A stretch of 21,957 nucleotides of DNA from Russula earlei (Eukaryota > Basidiomycota > Agaricomycetes > Russulales > Russulaceae), in assembly GCA_025769875.1 (NCBI GenBank), contig JAGFNK010000783.1, positions 1 through 21,957 on the forward strand, given 5' to 3'. The translations under genes and the position numbers were made by a program. Positions 1 to 10,371 of this stretch are shown here, in pieces. The first letter of the stretch is position 1, and every line of letters starts with the position of its first letter. The notes under the pieces are model-generated. The model had not been told where the DNA came from and did not search any database. It was given only the letters and a program-made list of their open reading frames with translations.

Positions 1-383
1 CTATACACCAATCAGATCATGCCCTTTCCACCGAGGATGGGAACAGGCACACCCGAGCAGGAAGAGGAAGTCCGACCAGGAGAGGGAGGACATTGCTAAC
101 CCGTGGCATTTTGCAGGGTAGCGAAAGGAGAAGGGTCCAGGACCTTTCAAGAACCTTTCACTACGACTCCTCTTCGCTCAGACACACCTCCAGTCCGGAG
201 GTTACCTAGGGACTCTGACAGAACTCCCACAGATCATGTCTCCTTCAGCCACTGCTGAGGAGTCAGAGGCGATAGTGGCCTCAGCATTGGCTGCCTATGA
301 GCAGCAGAAGAAGGCCGATACACCTTCACCACATCACCTCCTCCCCTTGATGATGATGGCGTTGACCCCACCACTCAATTTTT
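1..383 (+). mobile_element. Degraded retroelement-like internal sequence beside a putative LTR
   Basis: No intact ORF is present. Short coding-like stretches appear in shifting frames. One is an acidic, Ala/Glu/Gln-rich run starting at the ATG at 236 (MSPSATAEESEAIVAS...). Another, in a different frame near 345-400, ends in DPTTQFFVTAS. The frame changes and stops suggest a decayed coding region running into the TGTAAC sequence at 384. No polypurine tract is visible just before 384, so the retrotransposon reading is tentative. Confidence 0.3.
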
Positions 384-730
384 TGTAACGGCGTCGCGGC
401 CGTTAGAGCGTTAGCTCAAGGTTCAGTGGGGGCCAAGTCCCTGTGACTTGGTTCAAGGGTTCAATGGGGGCCGGCTCAAGAAGGCCGGTTCAGAGGTTTA
501 GCGTCTCAAGGTTTAGTCAACAATGACTCAGCCCGCAGACAGAGTCAATCTTCTGGTTTCACAGAAGACAAGCTGAAGCTTGCTTGGGCTTCGCCCAAGG
601 GGTGCGCCTTCGGCGGGCCATGAGCAATCTCTTCATGTGTAATCCTTTTTTGGATAAAGGGAGAGGAGGTATATCATAATCTCACAATTATCATCATGTG
701 TAATCCTGTTTACTTATAAGGCCTATTTTA
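384..730 (+). mobile_element. Putative LTR fragment (solo or 3' LTR), right end not defined
   Basis: The sequence starts with TG (TGTAACGGCG at 384) and contains a dense run of hairpins. It then carries TATA-like sequence and a repeated phrase, CATGTGTAATCCT, at about 634 and 694, followed by TTACTTATAAGG. A TG start with a structured leader fits LTRs of basidiomycete Gypsy-type elements. I cannot find a matching CA end, a target-site duplication or a second LTR in the window, so the right boundary is a guess. Confidence 0.35.
387..615 (+). repeat. Array of short perfect hairpins
   Basis: Consecutive perfect stems lie at 387-392/399-404 (AACGGC/GCCGTT), 406-409/414-417 (GAGC/GCTC), 433-439/445-451 (CCAAGTC/GACTTGG), 471-475/484-488 (CCGGC/GCCGG), 549-555/562-568 (TCTTCTG/CAGAAGA), 569-574/577-582 (CAAGCT/AGCTTG), 583-589/593-599 (CTTGGGC/GCCCAAG) and 605-608/612-615 (CGCC/GGCG). 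The last four nearly abut. A 15-nt phrase, GGTTCARTGGGGGCC, is repeated at 420 and 458. Confidence 0.7.
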
Positions 731-1159
731 GCAGTTATATTGGTGATCTCTGAAAAATCCTTGAGTTTCAAAAGTTTCACTTTGGGTTCAAAACTTTGTT
801 TCTAAAAGGCCCTAATATGCCTTTAGTATCACTCATTACTGGGTATAAACCCTTTTTGAGTGAATGTGTAATCTTCATGTCATCTAGTAGAACAATCCAT
901 ATCAATATACTAAATCTCAACCAAAAACAGAGCTCTCACCATGATCCTATCAAAGACAGTAATTCATATGGCCAAGTCAACTGCCAATCAGTATGTGTCT
1001 TTGATGTTAATCACTCAACCAACCATAGTGCTACAGCTCAGCCCAGTTAAACGGGATATAGATTCAAATCATTTATCAATGGAAAATAAAAAATCATTAC
1101 ATCCACTGAAAGTAACATAGTCAACTGGATTGCATTTGGTGTGATACATCCACATTAGT
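731..1159. other. Non-coding, AT-rich spacer
   Basis: AT-rich sequence without codon-like structure. The longest open frame (796-1050) encodes a low-complexity peptide with no recognisable motif, and no splice-linked neighbours extend it. I see no gene, RNA or clear repeat here. Confidence 0.5.
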
Positions 1160-4100
1160 GGGCTGAGAGCTGGCCAAGAAAACACAACTCGACGTGACAT
1201 CGCAAGCGCGGGAAACCGTCACGTGCCATCAGGGTCTCGGGGGTGTGGGAATTGGCCGGTCGCGTGTCGAAGGAGGCTGAAAAACTAAGGATAGGGAAGA
1301 GGGTATTTAGAAAACTGAAACAGGAAATAAAAGGAAAAACGCACGCACGCACGGGGAAAAGAAAGCCAGCTGGAACAGGTCAAGCGCAATAATCGCAGAT
1401 CGTTGAACATTCGAGTGACTTGTCATTTGAGGCCGAGCTTGATGGTGGTATTATCGTTGCGGACCTGGACGTGCTGTTACTATGACAGGTTAGAAATCGA
1501 GAGTAAATTGAGAAGGAAAAAAAAAAAAAAAGGAAACGCGTACAGGCCACTGTGGTGCCGTCCTCGCGTTTTGCAGCAAATGAGTAGAAATGCACCGAGC
1601 CCGCGAAACGAAAACGCATCGCGCGCACTGGAGTTGGGTAGAGGAGATGGGAGGAGGGGGAGGACGGAGGACAGGACAGGACAGGGATGCGGAATGCGTC
1701 GTGGTCGCGCGACCCCTAACGCGCGAGAACGCGAGAATGTCGCGCACGCGGGAAGCACAGTTGTGTGCCATTCGGGGTTCATGCACACCCCACCGTCGTT
1801 GGCCAGGGCCGCGCGAGGGATTTGAAAGCGGTGAGAACGGCCCATTTTGGCGTGCAAATGGCCGCGTCCATGCGATGCGTTGACCCGTCGCTCACAGGAG
1901 GCCCCTTTTGGCGGCGTGGGTCAACCGGAGCAGAGGGGAGGGGAGAGGAACGCCGCGCGCTCGGGAACTGGCATGTATAGGAGCTGGAGGGGAAAAGAAA
2001 ATATCAAAAATCGTATAGAAATGAAAACGAAAAAACGCACGCGGTCGTGGTCCATCGCGAGGTAGTCATATCCATGGCCGAGTCGTCATGGTCACCACTG
2101 CAGGGGAATGGGTGCCAGTGGGTGGGAGAGCGCTGCCGTGAGTGCCATAAGCACATCGCCTTGAAGCCCAACAGGGAACTGTGTATTGGGAAGGAGAGGA
2201 TGAGAGAGCGTGTGAAGTGAAAGAAACAAAAAAACGCGCACCGGTTCGTGATTCCACTGAATTGTTCTGGTGGCCATTTTGATCATGGTCTGGCGTTGAC
2301 CCCATGGGCGGCGTTGACCGGTCTTGGACGTCCAGAGAGGGTGGGGTGGAGGAGAGGGCGGAGGAGAGGAAAAAGGGGAAGAGAGAAGCGCGCCGCTCGC
2401 TTGAGCATTCGAGAATTCGACGACGTCAATAAGGCGTGCTTGACATTCGAGGTGCCGTCGCAGCACCGTGCATCGCTCTCGGGCGGTACGCCGTGCCGTG
2501 TCACTGTAAGAACCGGTCAGAAAGAGCAATCCAAATGGAAAGAAAAAAAAAACACACCGGATGATGGGAACTGGCAGGTTGGGTCTCAGTGAGAGATTCG
2601 AGGCAGAGAAGAAAGGACGCGCGAAAACGAAAACGAACGACGCACGGGTGCCACGCAATGGACACGGGAAAACACGTGTCACATACACCACTTGAGGCCG
2701 AGCTTGACGGCTGTATTATCGCCGTGGCCCATAGCTGTGCTGTCACTGGCCTGCATGCTGGAACCGGCACTTGCGTTCCTTGATTCGCAACTAAATCTGA
2801 GTAAGAACTCGCATGAAATGAAAGAAAAAACAAAAGCAAAAACAATAATGCACACACAGGGCTTAACGCGCGAAACTCGCGCACGCGGGAAAACACGACA
2901 TAAACCCCATAGACACCCATTGAACCCTCGCGAGCGCCTTGACGACTGCGTCATCATTCCGGTCCTGGCCGTTCTGTTGTTGTGAGAAGGGGAGTAAAAA
3001 ATAAAATAAAATAAAGCGCACCAAGTTCGTGGTCACGCAGGATTGTTTTCAAGGCCGTTGGGTGTTGTAGTGGTCTTGGCCTGGAGTCGCCACGTGTGCT
3101 GGAGTCGATTCGCAGGGCAGAGGGCATTGAGATGCATAGGAAGTCGAGAAAGAAAAAAAATTGCCAGAAAAAAACGCGCGCGCATGCACCTGTTACAGAC
3201 AGAATCCGGTTGAGGAACCATCTGGCATTTGCTGTTAGTCTTGCAGGAAGCGAGGCGGGAAGGGCAGGAAGGAGGGAAAGAGGGAGAGAAAGCAAAAAAA
3301 AAGAGTACATGCGATGGTCACGCGCGAAAAACGCTGCTTGCAAAGCGGGCGAACTTGGCACGGTTTTCGGGGGTCAGGGAAAGACACAAATTAGAGCTGA
3401 GGAGACGGAGTGAAATCGCACGAAATGGGTGTCCCACGCATGGACCACTCCTCAGCGTCTTGACGGTTGTCATCGCCATGGCGCTGTTCGTGCTGTCACT
3501 GTGAGAAAGGGTTAGAAAAAGCGCGACGGAAAAAAAGAATCAAAAAACGAAACGAACATGAAACGCGCACCGAAATTGCGCAAGAGGTTTTGATGGCCAC
3601 TGGGTGTGCTTGAGGTCCTGGCTCGGAGCGGTCACCCATGCTGGAAGAGCTTGTGCAAAACAATGGGCATGAAAGTGCAGGGGAATGCGAGAGGGTGGGA
3701 GAGCAAGCAAGAGAAAGCTTCGCCTGCCGTCGTCACGGCCATGGGCGCGTCGCCATCACAGCGGCCAGATCATCACAGTGGCCATGGGCCATGCTCACGA
3801 TTCGTGGCCGTCGCGAGGTCGCCATGGCCATGGCTGAGTCGCCGTCATCGTCACAGCCGCAGCATGGAGGTGCAGGGGATGGCAAGAAGGTGGGAGAGAA
3901 AGAGTGAGTGGAGCCATGCCGTCGTCAAGGCCATGGGTACGTCGCCGTCACGGCGGCCAGATCATCACATTGGCTCATGGGCCATGCTCAAGATTCGTGG
4001 CCGTCGCGACGTCGCTGTGGCCATGCCCGAGTCGTGGTCATCGTCACCACTGCAGTGATACAGGAGGAGAGGGGGCAGGTTGAAGAGGAGCTTGTCAGGG

Positions 4101-4400
4101 GCCTTCTTGGAAGAAAACGGGTGATGGGAAGGAGAGGGGTGAGAGGATGAGAGATGCGCGCGAAAAAAAAAAAAGAAACGAAAAACGCACCGGAAACCAC
4201 GGCTCATGGGAAAACTTGAACAACTTGAGAATAGCCAGTGAAAACTTGAGGAAGCTGGCAGCTTGGGAGTGTTGACCTGGGACCCTGGGGAAGGAAGAGT
4301 GGGAAGGATAGGAGGGGAAGGGGAGAGGAACGAACGACGGCAGAAAGAAAACAAACGCGGCAAAATAAAAACGAACGCGCGTACAGTAAACACGACGGAC
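1160..4400 (+). repeat. Degenerate purine-rich repeat field, about 3.2 kb, gene-free
   Basis: The plus strand is strongly purine-biased, with repeated blocks of GGGAGAGGAA-type sequence and A-runs leading into AAAACGC(G/A)C. These occur near 1333, 1608, 2034, 2227, 3172, 3330 and 4180. A second recurring phrase, roughly CTGTCACTGTGAGAAAGG then TTAGAAA, appears near 1478, 2497, 2970 and 3490. A third, CCATGGCCGAGTCGTC...CACCACTGCAG, appears at 2072-2103 and 4021-4055. Many open frames cross the field on both strands, but their peptides are low-complexity (F/S/P-rich on minus, R/G/E/K-rich on plus). I read this as an ageing tandem or satellite-like array. Confidence 0.6.
3675..4060 (+). repeat. 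Tandem duplication, two units with 192-bp period
   Basis: Unit A starts with GTGCAGGGGAATGCGAGAGG near 3676 and unit B with GTGCAGGGGATGGCAAGAAG near 3870. Both continue through GCCGTCGTCA(C/A)GGCCATGGG (3726 and 3918), GCGGCCAGATCATCACA, GGGCCATGCTCA and GATTCGTGGCCGTCGCGA. The offset is 192 bp. The units are similar but diverged, so the duplication is not recent. The frame crossing it (3606-4058) repeats accordingly, with no sign of a real protein. Confidence 0.8.
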
Positions 4401-4435
4401 AGGAATGGATAAGTCCAGTCCACTAAAACTCAACT

Positions 4436-4470
4436 CAGTGGTCAATAAAGGTGAAATATATTGACCACTG
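4436..4470. repeat. Perfect 12-bp inverted repeat (hairpin)
   Basis: CAGTGGTCAATA (4436-4447) and TATTGACCACTG (4459-4470) are exact reverse complements around an 11-nt loop. Pairing extends outward with one mismatch to about 17 bp (CAACT at 4431-4435 against AATTG at 4471-4475). It sits at the boundary between the purine-rich repeat field and AT-rich DNA. It could be a terminator-like hairpin or a transposon footprint. Confidence 0.75.
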
Positions 4471-4828
4471 AATTGACTCAGCTCAGATTACAAATTATTT
4501 TAAAACAATTGATTGATTTGTTGCCCTCTCCTCATGCATCGCATTATTGTAAATATGTCAACCCAAACAATTAGAACTTAGTCAAATGCTTAAGAGAGGG
4601 CAGCTCAGTGCCCAAGTTATGTAACCTAAGATGCAACATGAGTCGCCCCGAATCACCAGGGGGATCATATACACTTAATTTGCCCGATCAATTTAGCCTT
4701 AGCAGACTCGGATAAACTTAACACAATGGCGTATGTTAATACATGGATTTATATTGAATAAATCGAGACATAAAGTGCATCCACAAATATGACACCAAAT
4801 TTTAAATAGGAACGGTCTACTCATTACA

Positions 4829-4892
4829 TGGCGATAATCGGCCGATGGGGATCAATTGCACCCGATGGGGATCAATCGCCTCGATGACAGAG
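4829..4892 (+). repeat. Partial copy of an interspersed repeat (copy R4)
   Basis: GGCGATAATCGGCCGATGGG followed by GATCAAT matches the block at 8008-8036 in copy R1, then CTCGATGACAGAGA matches CCGATGACGGAGA. CCGATGGGGATCAAT is itself duplicated here (4842 and 4862 regions). The TTAAGTATCTG core seen in the other copies is absent. Confidence 0.6.
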
Positions 4893-5381
4893 ACTGACCA
4901 CACAGATTAAACTCAACGCGAAGATCTGGGCTTTACATTTTGTTACAATTTTACTCGAGCCAAATAATATAGTTAGCATTCTTATAATTGAATCTTGTTT
5001 GTATTTTCCCACTAAGAACCAAGTCTGTGTTGAAGGCAGCGGGCGGCGGCTTGCTGAGTTCGCGAAAACACACACAAAAGAAGGGACAAAACAGGTCTCT
5101 TGTTCCAAGGCGTAACTAGAGTTTCTACATACGAGACGCGATCTATGAGAGAGGGGGATATTGGGGGATTGGGGAGACAGAAAGACGCGAGTTGGGAGTG
5201 CGATACATGGATGTGGAACAAGACGAGCCAGAGCGATGAGCTGCGATGAAAGAGGGTCGAGAGCTGGCTGGGCAGCGGAGGTGGAACCGGTACGCGATGA
5301 AAGAGAGTCGAGAGCAATGACGCAGGGCTGGAATGGGATGCCGCCTTACAGCGGGACACTGTGTGACGACGTACTAAAGAA

Positions 5382-7748
5382 TTACCTTGGACATGGAAAG
5401 CTTTGCGAGACAGCCGACAAGCTATACCTGGAAAGTGAAGATCCTTTTGGTGGATATCGTCCTCTACGCTTTTTGTTGAATGATAGACCCTTTTTTTTTT
5501 CTACAGGACTATCATCATCTTTAGCCTTGCGCTTGCGGCAGCCCCTGCTGAACGTTGGATCATGACCAACGATGTTCTTTGATAGGCTGCCGTCATCGTC
5601 GGACCAATTTTTGGATTCCAGGTTCCGTGTTATGAGATTCAAGACCCATTCAGAAGAACAAAGCTTCTCGTGAGCGTCCTTGACCTCCGTCCGGACATTC
5701 CTCTCCGCTTGAGGTTCGGGCATAATTGATTTTGGGTTAATATCATCATAGAAGGTTTTAAGAAGGGTGCGCAACTCTTCAATGATCTGGCGGCATGGTT
5801 CCGGGACAAAACCAAACGTATCCGGGTGAAGCATTAGTTTGTGTAGGAAAGATAGCTTTCCGTCACCGCCCCGGATAACACCATCTTCATCCACGTCTCT
5901 GTATCCATCAAATACGCGTTGCATATCTTGTGATTGGCCCTCGATCGCAGAATGTCGGCATTTCATGACAATATAAATAAGAACCCAGTAAAAGGATTCA
6001 ATATCATCTGAAATTTGATGAGATCGAGCGTGAGGGTGTAATAAAAGTCCTGTTGATATGAACTGCCATGTACCCTGAACACGAAGTCAATTCGCCGCGC
6101 ATAGGGGATAAACAGATCATACCGTGCGGGAGTGTTGTCTCTGCTGGGTCACATCCACCCTCTTGGACATGTCCCAGTCGATCAATAAACCTGATCGATC
6201 TGGGGCGATCAGAATGTTTCCTGCGCTCACATCCCGATGTAAAATTTTTGCTTTGTCGTATGCGTCCGTATGAGCTGTTCCAAATTGTCAAACAACAAAC
6301 TTAAACGTAACGCCAATCCTCACCGATCATAGCATCCCGAATGACCTGGCATAGCTCCCGAGTCGATCCGAACGTACTCAGCGGCTGTCCGAGCGTGTTC
6401 AAGACAAGTCGGTAGTGGACATATCGTTTGACGCGCGGTGTACCGGGACACCAAATACGTTTGCGTTCGCCATCTTTCACATAGTCTTGCGTCCTTGTGC
6501 ATTGTACGTCGAGTGAATGCTCCGGTGTCGACAGCACGTCGCCAGCTGGACCCAACTCCGGAATGAAACGCACTTTTGCTTCTAGTAAATCGCGATAAAT
6601 ATCCCCTTCTTTCTCGATACCTGGGAAATCGGTACGCCAGTAATCTTTGAGGTAAACCAGTTTATTCCGTTCGACGTCATGGCACACAAATCCAAACGTC
6701 GACCGACCAAAAAGGGTTTTCGTCTCCCATATTGGTTTCCATATGATATAGGGCTTCGGCTGTCCGTCCGTGGCATGATCGTCATTGACGAGAATCTGGC
6801 GAAGGTCTTCAACTTCAATTTTCTCGACGTCCATGTATACCGCCAGCGTGGACTGTGCATCACCAACCCCCTTATCGTTCTTCGAGACCGAGGTGACAGT
6901 GGTGTCGTATCCACGCTGGGCAAAAGTGAGAGAGTTGAGCCTCCAGATGAATTCGGAAAGGGTGTTGGGATTTTTGGTCCAATCGAATATCTCGGTATAG
7001 ATTGCACCACTGCGATCCCATCGCAGTAGTCGCCCTTCTGCCTTTCCAAAGAGGATGATCGAGTAAGAGAAGACCCGAAACTGTGAACGATGGATAGAAG
7101 TGGCATAATGTGTGAGTTGACCACACACACGATACGCGCGCTCAGTCCACCTAACGTGACACTCGACCCCAGCCTCTCGCCTCATATGTGTAAGGTTGCG
7201 AAAAATGTCCTCTTTTCCCTTTTTGTTTTCGATCCACACATCGACCGCTCTCCAGTCCAGTGAGGTCAGCCGCTCGTTTTCCTGATGACCTTCCCTTTTC
7301 CGATAGATAACGATGTCTGGTCTCCCTAGGATTGCCTTATCTTGCTTGGCAGTGGTGTTGACGAATGTGAGATTATCAGCGAGGCCGGACGTTTTGATTG
7401 CCTGTATCTGTCATGTACGTGAGCGTGGATCCCCCCTTGAATGTGGGGACTGACAAAGTGATCCTCATTGTGTGAGACGGAGCGCTTGTCGAAGCTGATG
7501 ATGCGCTCCGTCTTTCGAGCTTGGCTTGCTTCTGGCACGAATTCCGAGAGGAATTCGGCTATTGGCATAGGCCCGACAAATTTGTCACATACGTCCCAGG
7601 TCATGTCCTTATATCTCTCTGAAGCTAGCTTTTGAGGTGTGGATGTGTGTGTGTGACTTCCTGATAGGTCGTATTTTAGAGGTGAAAAGGTTATAGTTAG
7701 ACTACTTTGCTCGGTTTGAGGCGGCGTGCTGGGACGGATGACGGCCAT
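5382..7748 (-). CDS. FunK1 fungal-specific protein kinase (4 exons, 740 aa)
   Basis: Exons on the minus strand: 7748-7455, 7407-6324, 6274-6123 and 6074-5382, with introns of 47, 49 and 48 bp. The phases close exactly to 740 codons plus stop. The FunK1 family is a Ser/Thr-type kinase family expanded in Agaricomycetes. Visible kinase features: glycine-rich loop GRSTFGF (about residues 332-338), candidate ATP lysine in VYLKDYW (K352), catalytic loop HRDVSAGNILI (472-482), metal-binding DWD in place of DFG (492-494), then the family signature GTWQF (511-515), which is split from the preceding exon exactly at an intron. NLTFVNTTAK and PDIVIYRK lie in the upstream half, as in other FunK1 proteins. 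All key residues are present, so it may be active. The C-terminus is basic (RKRKAK about 690, KKRRGR about 711), suggesting a bipartite nuclear signal. The first intron's acceptor could instead lie 6 nt further downstream (intron ending at 7402). Substrate unknown. Confidence 0.92.
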
Positions 7749-8168
7749 GTTGTGAGATGAGACAAAGAAAAGGTGAGAATCACCTACTGCAATCAGTACG
7801 TGGTCCCGCAGTCAATGATTCTCTCTAATCTTAAAACAGGTTGTGTGCGGCAGCAATTACATGTACCATATGAACGATCACTTCGACGTACATACTCGAG
7901 CGAAACCAGGGTGGTTCAGGGTGCGCGAGCTCGCTCGCTTAAGTATCTGCCTACTACACGGCCACGGCCAGTGAAACCCGGAGAACCGCGGGCCGTAAGT
8001 GCCTTATCGGCAATAATTGGCCGATGGGGATCAATCTCCCCGATGACGGAGATACGCACATATGCGCTTTCATGCAAATTCTCACACACAGAATAAAACC
8101 GAGGAAAGTATTGACATTGACATGAACGACCTGCCAAGTCGTCATCACATATGCGCGCACACATTCAT
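7749..8168. other. Spacer between FunK1 start and F-box 3' end, filled by repeat R1
   Basis: About 420 bp. Most of it is copy R1 of the interspersed repeat. It must also contain the FunK1 promoter (minus strand). No gene is seen. Confidence 0.5.
7868..8134 (+). repeat. Interspersed repeat copy R1 (about 267 bp)
   Basis: Blocks shared in the same order with R3 (14253-14711): ATATGAACGATCACT (7868), the core TTAAGTATCTGCC...CTACACGGCC (7939-7963), GGCCGTAAGTGCC (7991), AATAATTGGCC...CCGATGACGGAGAT (about 8011-8053), ATGCGCTTTCATGCAAA (8062) and TTGACATTGACATGAACGAC with CTGC following (8110-8133). ACGGCC (7958-7963) can pair with GGCCGT (7991-7996). From the FunK1 side it lies antisense, about 120-390 bp upstream of the start codon. 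Confidence 0.75.
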
Positions 8169-9521
8169 CTAAGAGAGACCACGCAATTCGGTAATGACAG
8201 TATGAAGCGTGGGCTTTGCTGCCCTACGTAGTGCATCAAGGACATCCGTCCCCAACTTACCGCCCGCATCTTCCCAATAAACCCTTTCTACCATCGGAAA
8301 GGATCGTACATAGGCACACATGATGTCCTGTTATATGGGTAAGACATGGAAGACGAAAATGTGGTAAGGTCATACCATATCTCTATGTGATAAGCAAGCC
8401 TGGTTCAGGAACCAACTCAGAGTGCGGATCTGTCTTAGCTCACGAGTTGGGTAACCATCACTATCATAGTGGCTCAGGTTTGTATGCGGTGAGGCAGATG
8501 GCAAAGTCGGCAAAATTCGAAGCCCAAGATGGTCGAGGTTCTGGAAATGGCTCACGATTTGCAAGAGACGAAGAAAGGTAGGATCATGCGGTTGGAATTG
8601 GCTCATTTCCACTTCTAGGTTGTAAAGGCTTGTCGAGTTACCCAGTCGCTCTCCAATGTCACAGCAAATCCCCAATGGAGCACAAAGGGTCAGAAGATTG
8701 GGTAGGAAAGGCTGACGGCTAGGTCGAATGCGGTCCAATGGCACGTTGCATTGGATACGGATGCTCTTAAGGCCCTTGTGCTTGGTTAGAAAACGAATGA
8801 GCGCTGGCCCTGGGATATCCCCTTCGAGAACGAGTTTCTCGAGAGATGTCATGTTGAGCTCGCCAAGTAAAGCGGTCCAGTGGGAGGGTTTCAAAGATAC
8901 TATGCAAAGGAACAGGGACTCGATAGGTGAGTGCTTGAGAATCCCCATCGTGGTTTCCGCGATTCCGGGAGCGAAGGCGTAATCAGATGAAATATCAAGT
9001 AAATTAATTGTGTGAGAGCTGCATGCTCCGCTTCGTAAGGCGATGGAGGAAGGAAGACAATCCACAGAACCGAATCCTGCGAAGTGCAGTCGTGTGAGTG
9101 GTAGGGTGTTAAACAGTTGGTGCATTTTGATGAACCCAGAGGCCAGCAGAAGCGGATCGGACCCATGGAGAAGAAGGTGGAAATCCCGAAGATTGCGCGT
9201 ATTTGAAGGCTCGATAAGGAAACGGGTAAGGAATCTCATCGCAGTTCGGGCCTCCAGTGGGGAGCAAGGGATGGAACAGAACATCTTTTCGGGGGGTTTG
9301 AAGGTGTGAATAGCAGACCACAGTCCAAGAGACGCATATCCGCTCGGTTCATGTAGTGTCACTTCTGAGCCCCCTTCACTTGTGTCGTTCGCCTCAAGCC
9401 CACAGCGGTGCAAGTACTCTGGTAAGAGCGATCGACCTATGGATCGTGAAGCAAGTACCAATGTTCGAAGATCGTCATTGTCCAGATGGGTGGAAATCAT
9501 AAGAAGTAGTTCGACAGGCAT
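8169..9521 (-). CDS. F-box protein with LRR-like body (2 exons, 434 aa)
   Basis: Exons 9521-8376 and 8327-8169, joined across a 48-bp intron (donor GTATGA, acceptor AACAG). Both are phase 0, giving 382 + 52 codons. The N-terminus MPVELLLMISTHLDNDDLRTLVLASRS matches the F-box consensus (LPxELLxxIxxxLxxxDLxxLxLxSRx), the part that would bind Skp1 in an SCF ubiquitin ligase. The rest has spaced leucine patterns (TRLHFAGFGS, LEKLVLEGDI, LKSIRIQC, LYNLEVEMSQ) like the irregular leucine-rich repeats of Agaricomycete F-box proteins, which choose the target. The second exon (DIMCAYVRSFPMVERVYWED...) continues this. The first ATG of the F-box is used as start; an upstream non-coding or short coding exon ending near 9532 (GTGCACAG) is possible. 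Confidence 0.82.
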
Positions 9522-10371
9522 GTCCTGGATCCCTGTGCACTACAAAAGTTGTTACGGAATGGAAATTTGCATGAACGGTCAGCGTACAAGGTGTGTTTGA
9601 TGCTGCTGTACTCGGCGTCTCTTAACTGCCTTCCAACGATTACAATCGGTTGATGAGCAAAAGCGCCGTTTCCGCTCATTTCCGTCTGGTGGGCGCTCCA
9701 ACTGTTGGGTTTATGAGCGGAGGACAGTCAGACATACGCATTGGCACAGAGGCTCACCCGGTGACGTTTGCAATTGCGTGGTGGTGATGGTGGTGGTGAC
9801 ACAGTATTCCCTCGTCGTTTGACTGCAGTCGAATGGCGAAGGGGATTAAGCAATGAAGGGTTCAATACCATGCTTGCGATCGGGTTGTTGTGATACAGAG
9901 GCGATTGTCACCGTCATGGTCTCCATGGGTTTAAATACCTTGAGAAGGTGCAGGTACTATTGTGGGCTCAAACTGTATATTCGGGAGATCGAGACGCATA
10001 TGCGTATACATCGGCAGCTCGTCGTAATTGGTTAGGGAGAAACGAGTCATTATCACACGACGAGGATAATTGTTATCGCCAACAAGCACGATGACGAGCG
10101 ACCAACAGTTAGCGCGTTTGGGAAGAGATAGAAGACATTCTTACGTGTACTTCTCAAAAGCATAGAACACAGTGCCCTTTTGCAGCACTGTCGAGGAGAG
10201 AAGGGTATCACCCAGCACGCATGTTCATGAGAGCGGCACTAACTTTGGGGATAATTGTTCTCGCCGTGGGCGCCTATAGGGCGGTCCCTTACGCTTAGAG
10301 GTGAGATCATTAGTGGGTCTGAGCGTCAGACTGCGTAATAAAAGGTCCATACTTACCATGAGGTTTTATCA
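9522..10371. other. Divergent intergenic region, about 850 bp
   Basis: Lies between the F-box gene (-) and the SAP gene (+), so it should carry both promoters. A short GTGGTGATGGTGGTGGTG microsatellite is at about 9780. Small open frames (e.g. 9853-10035) show no conserved motif and no plausible splice partners. Nothing else is recognised. Confidence 0.5.

Larger units (their letters stand above)
4401..5381. other. Intergenic AT-rich region downstream of FunK1
   Basis: No convincing gene. It holds a perfect 12-bp inverted repeat (4436-4470), a partial copy of an interspersed repeat (about 4829-4892) and a direct repeat, GCGATGAAAGAG(G/A)GTCGAGAGC, at about 5243 and 5294 (51-bp period). A plus-strand open frame (5161-5565) runs antisense into the FunK1 3' end and shows no coding signature. 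Confidence 0.5.

Noticed and set aside
796..1050. 84-codon open frame near the left end
   Set aside because: AT-rich sequence with no motif or splice partners; likely chance.
2092..2691. 199-codon minus-strand open frame, F/S/P-rich
   Set aside because: The composition follows from the purine-rich opposite strand; low complexity, no motif, no partner exons.
3606..4058. 150-codon plus-strand open frame in the repeat field
   Set aside because: It spans the 192-bp tandem duplication and simply repeats itself; no family motif, and overlapping frames on both strands are equally open.
3675..4060. CRISPR-like or short spaced repeats
   Set aside because: Just two long diverged units in a fungal genome; no short identical repeats with unique spacers.
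5161..5565. Plus-strand 134-codon open frame
   Set aside because: Overlaps the FunK1 3' exon in antisense and has no recognisable domain; its start region is a short direct repeat.
6004..6291. Separate small minus-strand gene inside the FunK1 locus
   Set aside because: The HRDVSAGN and DWD motifs lie in another frame of the same DNA and join by phase-compatible introns to the flanking exons, so this is FunK1 exon 3 plus an intron read in the wrong frame.
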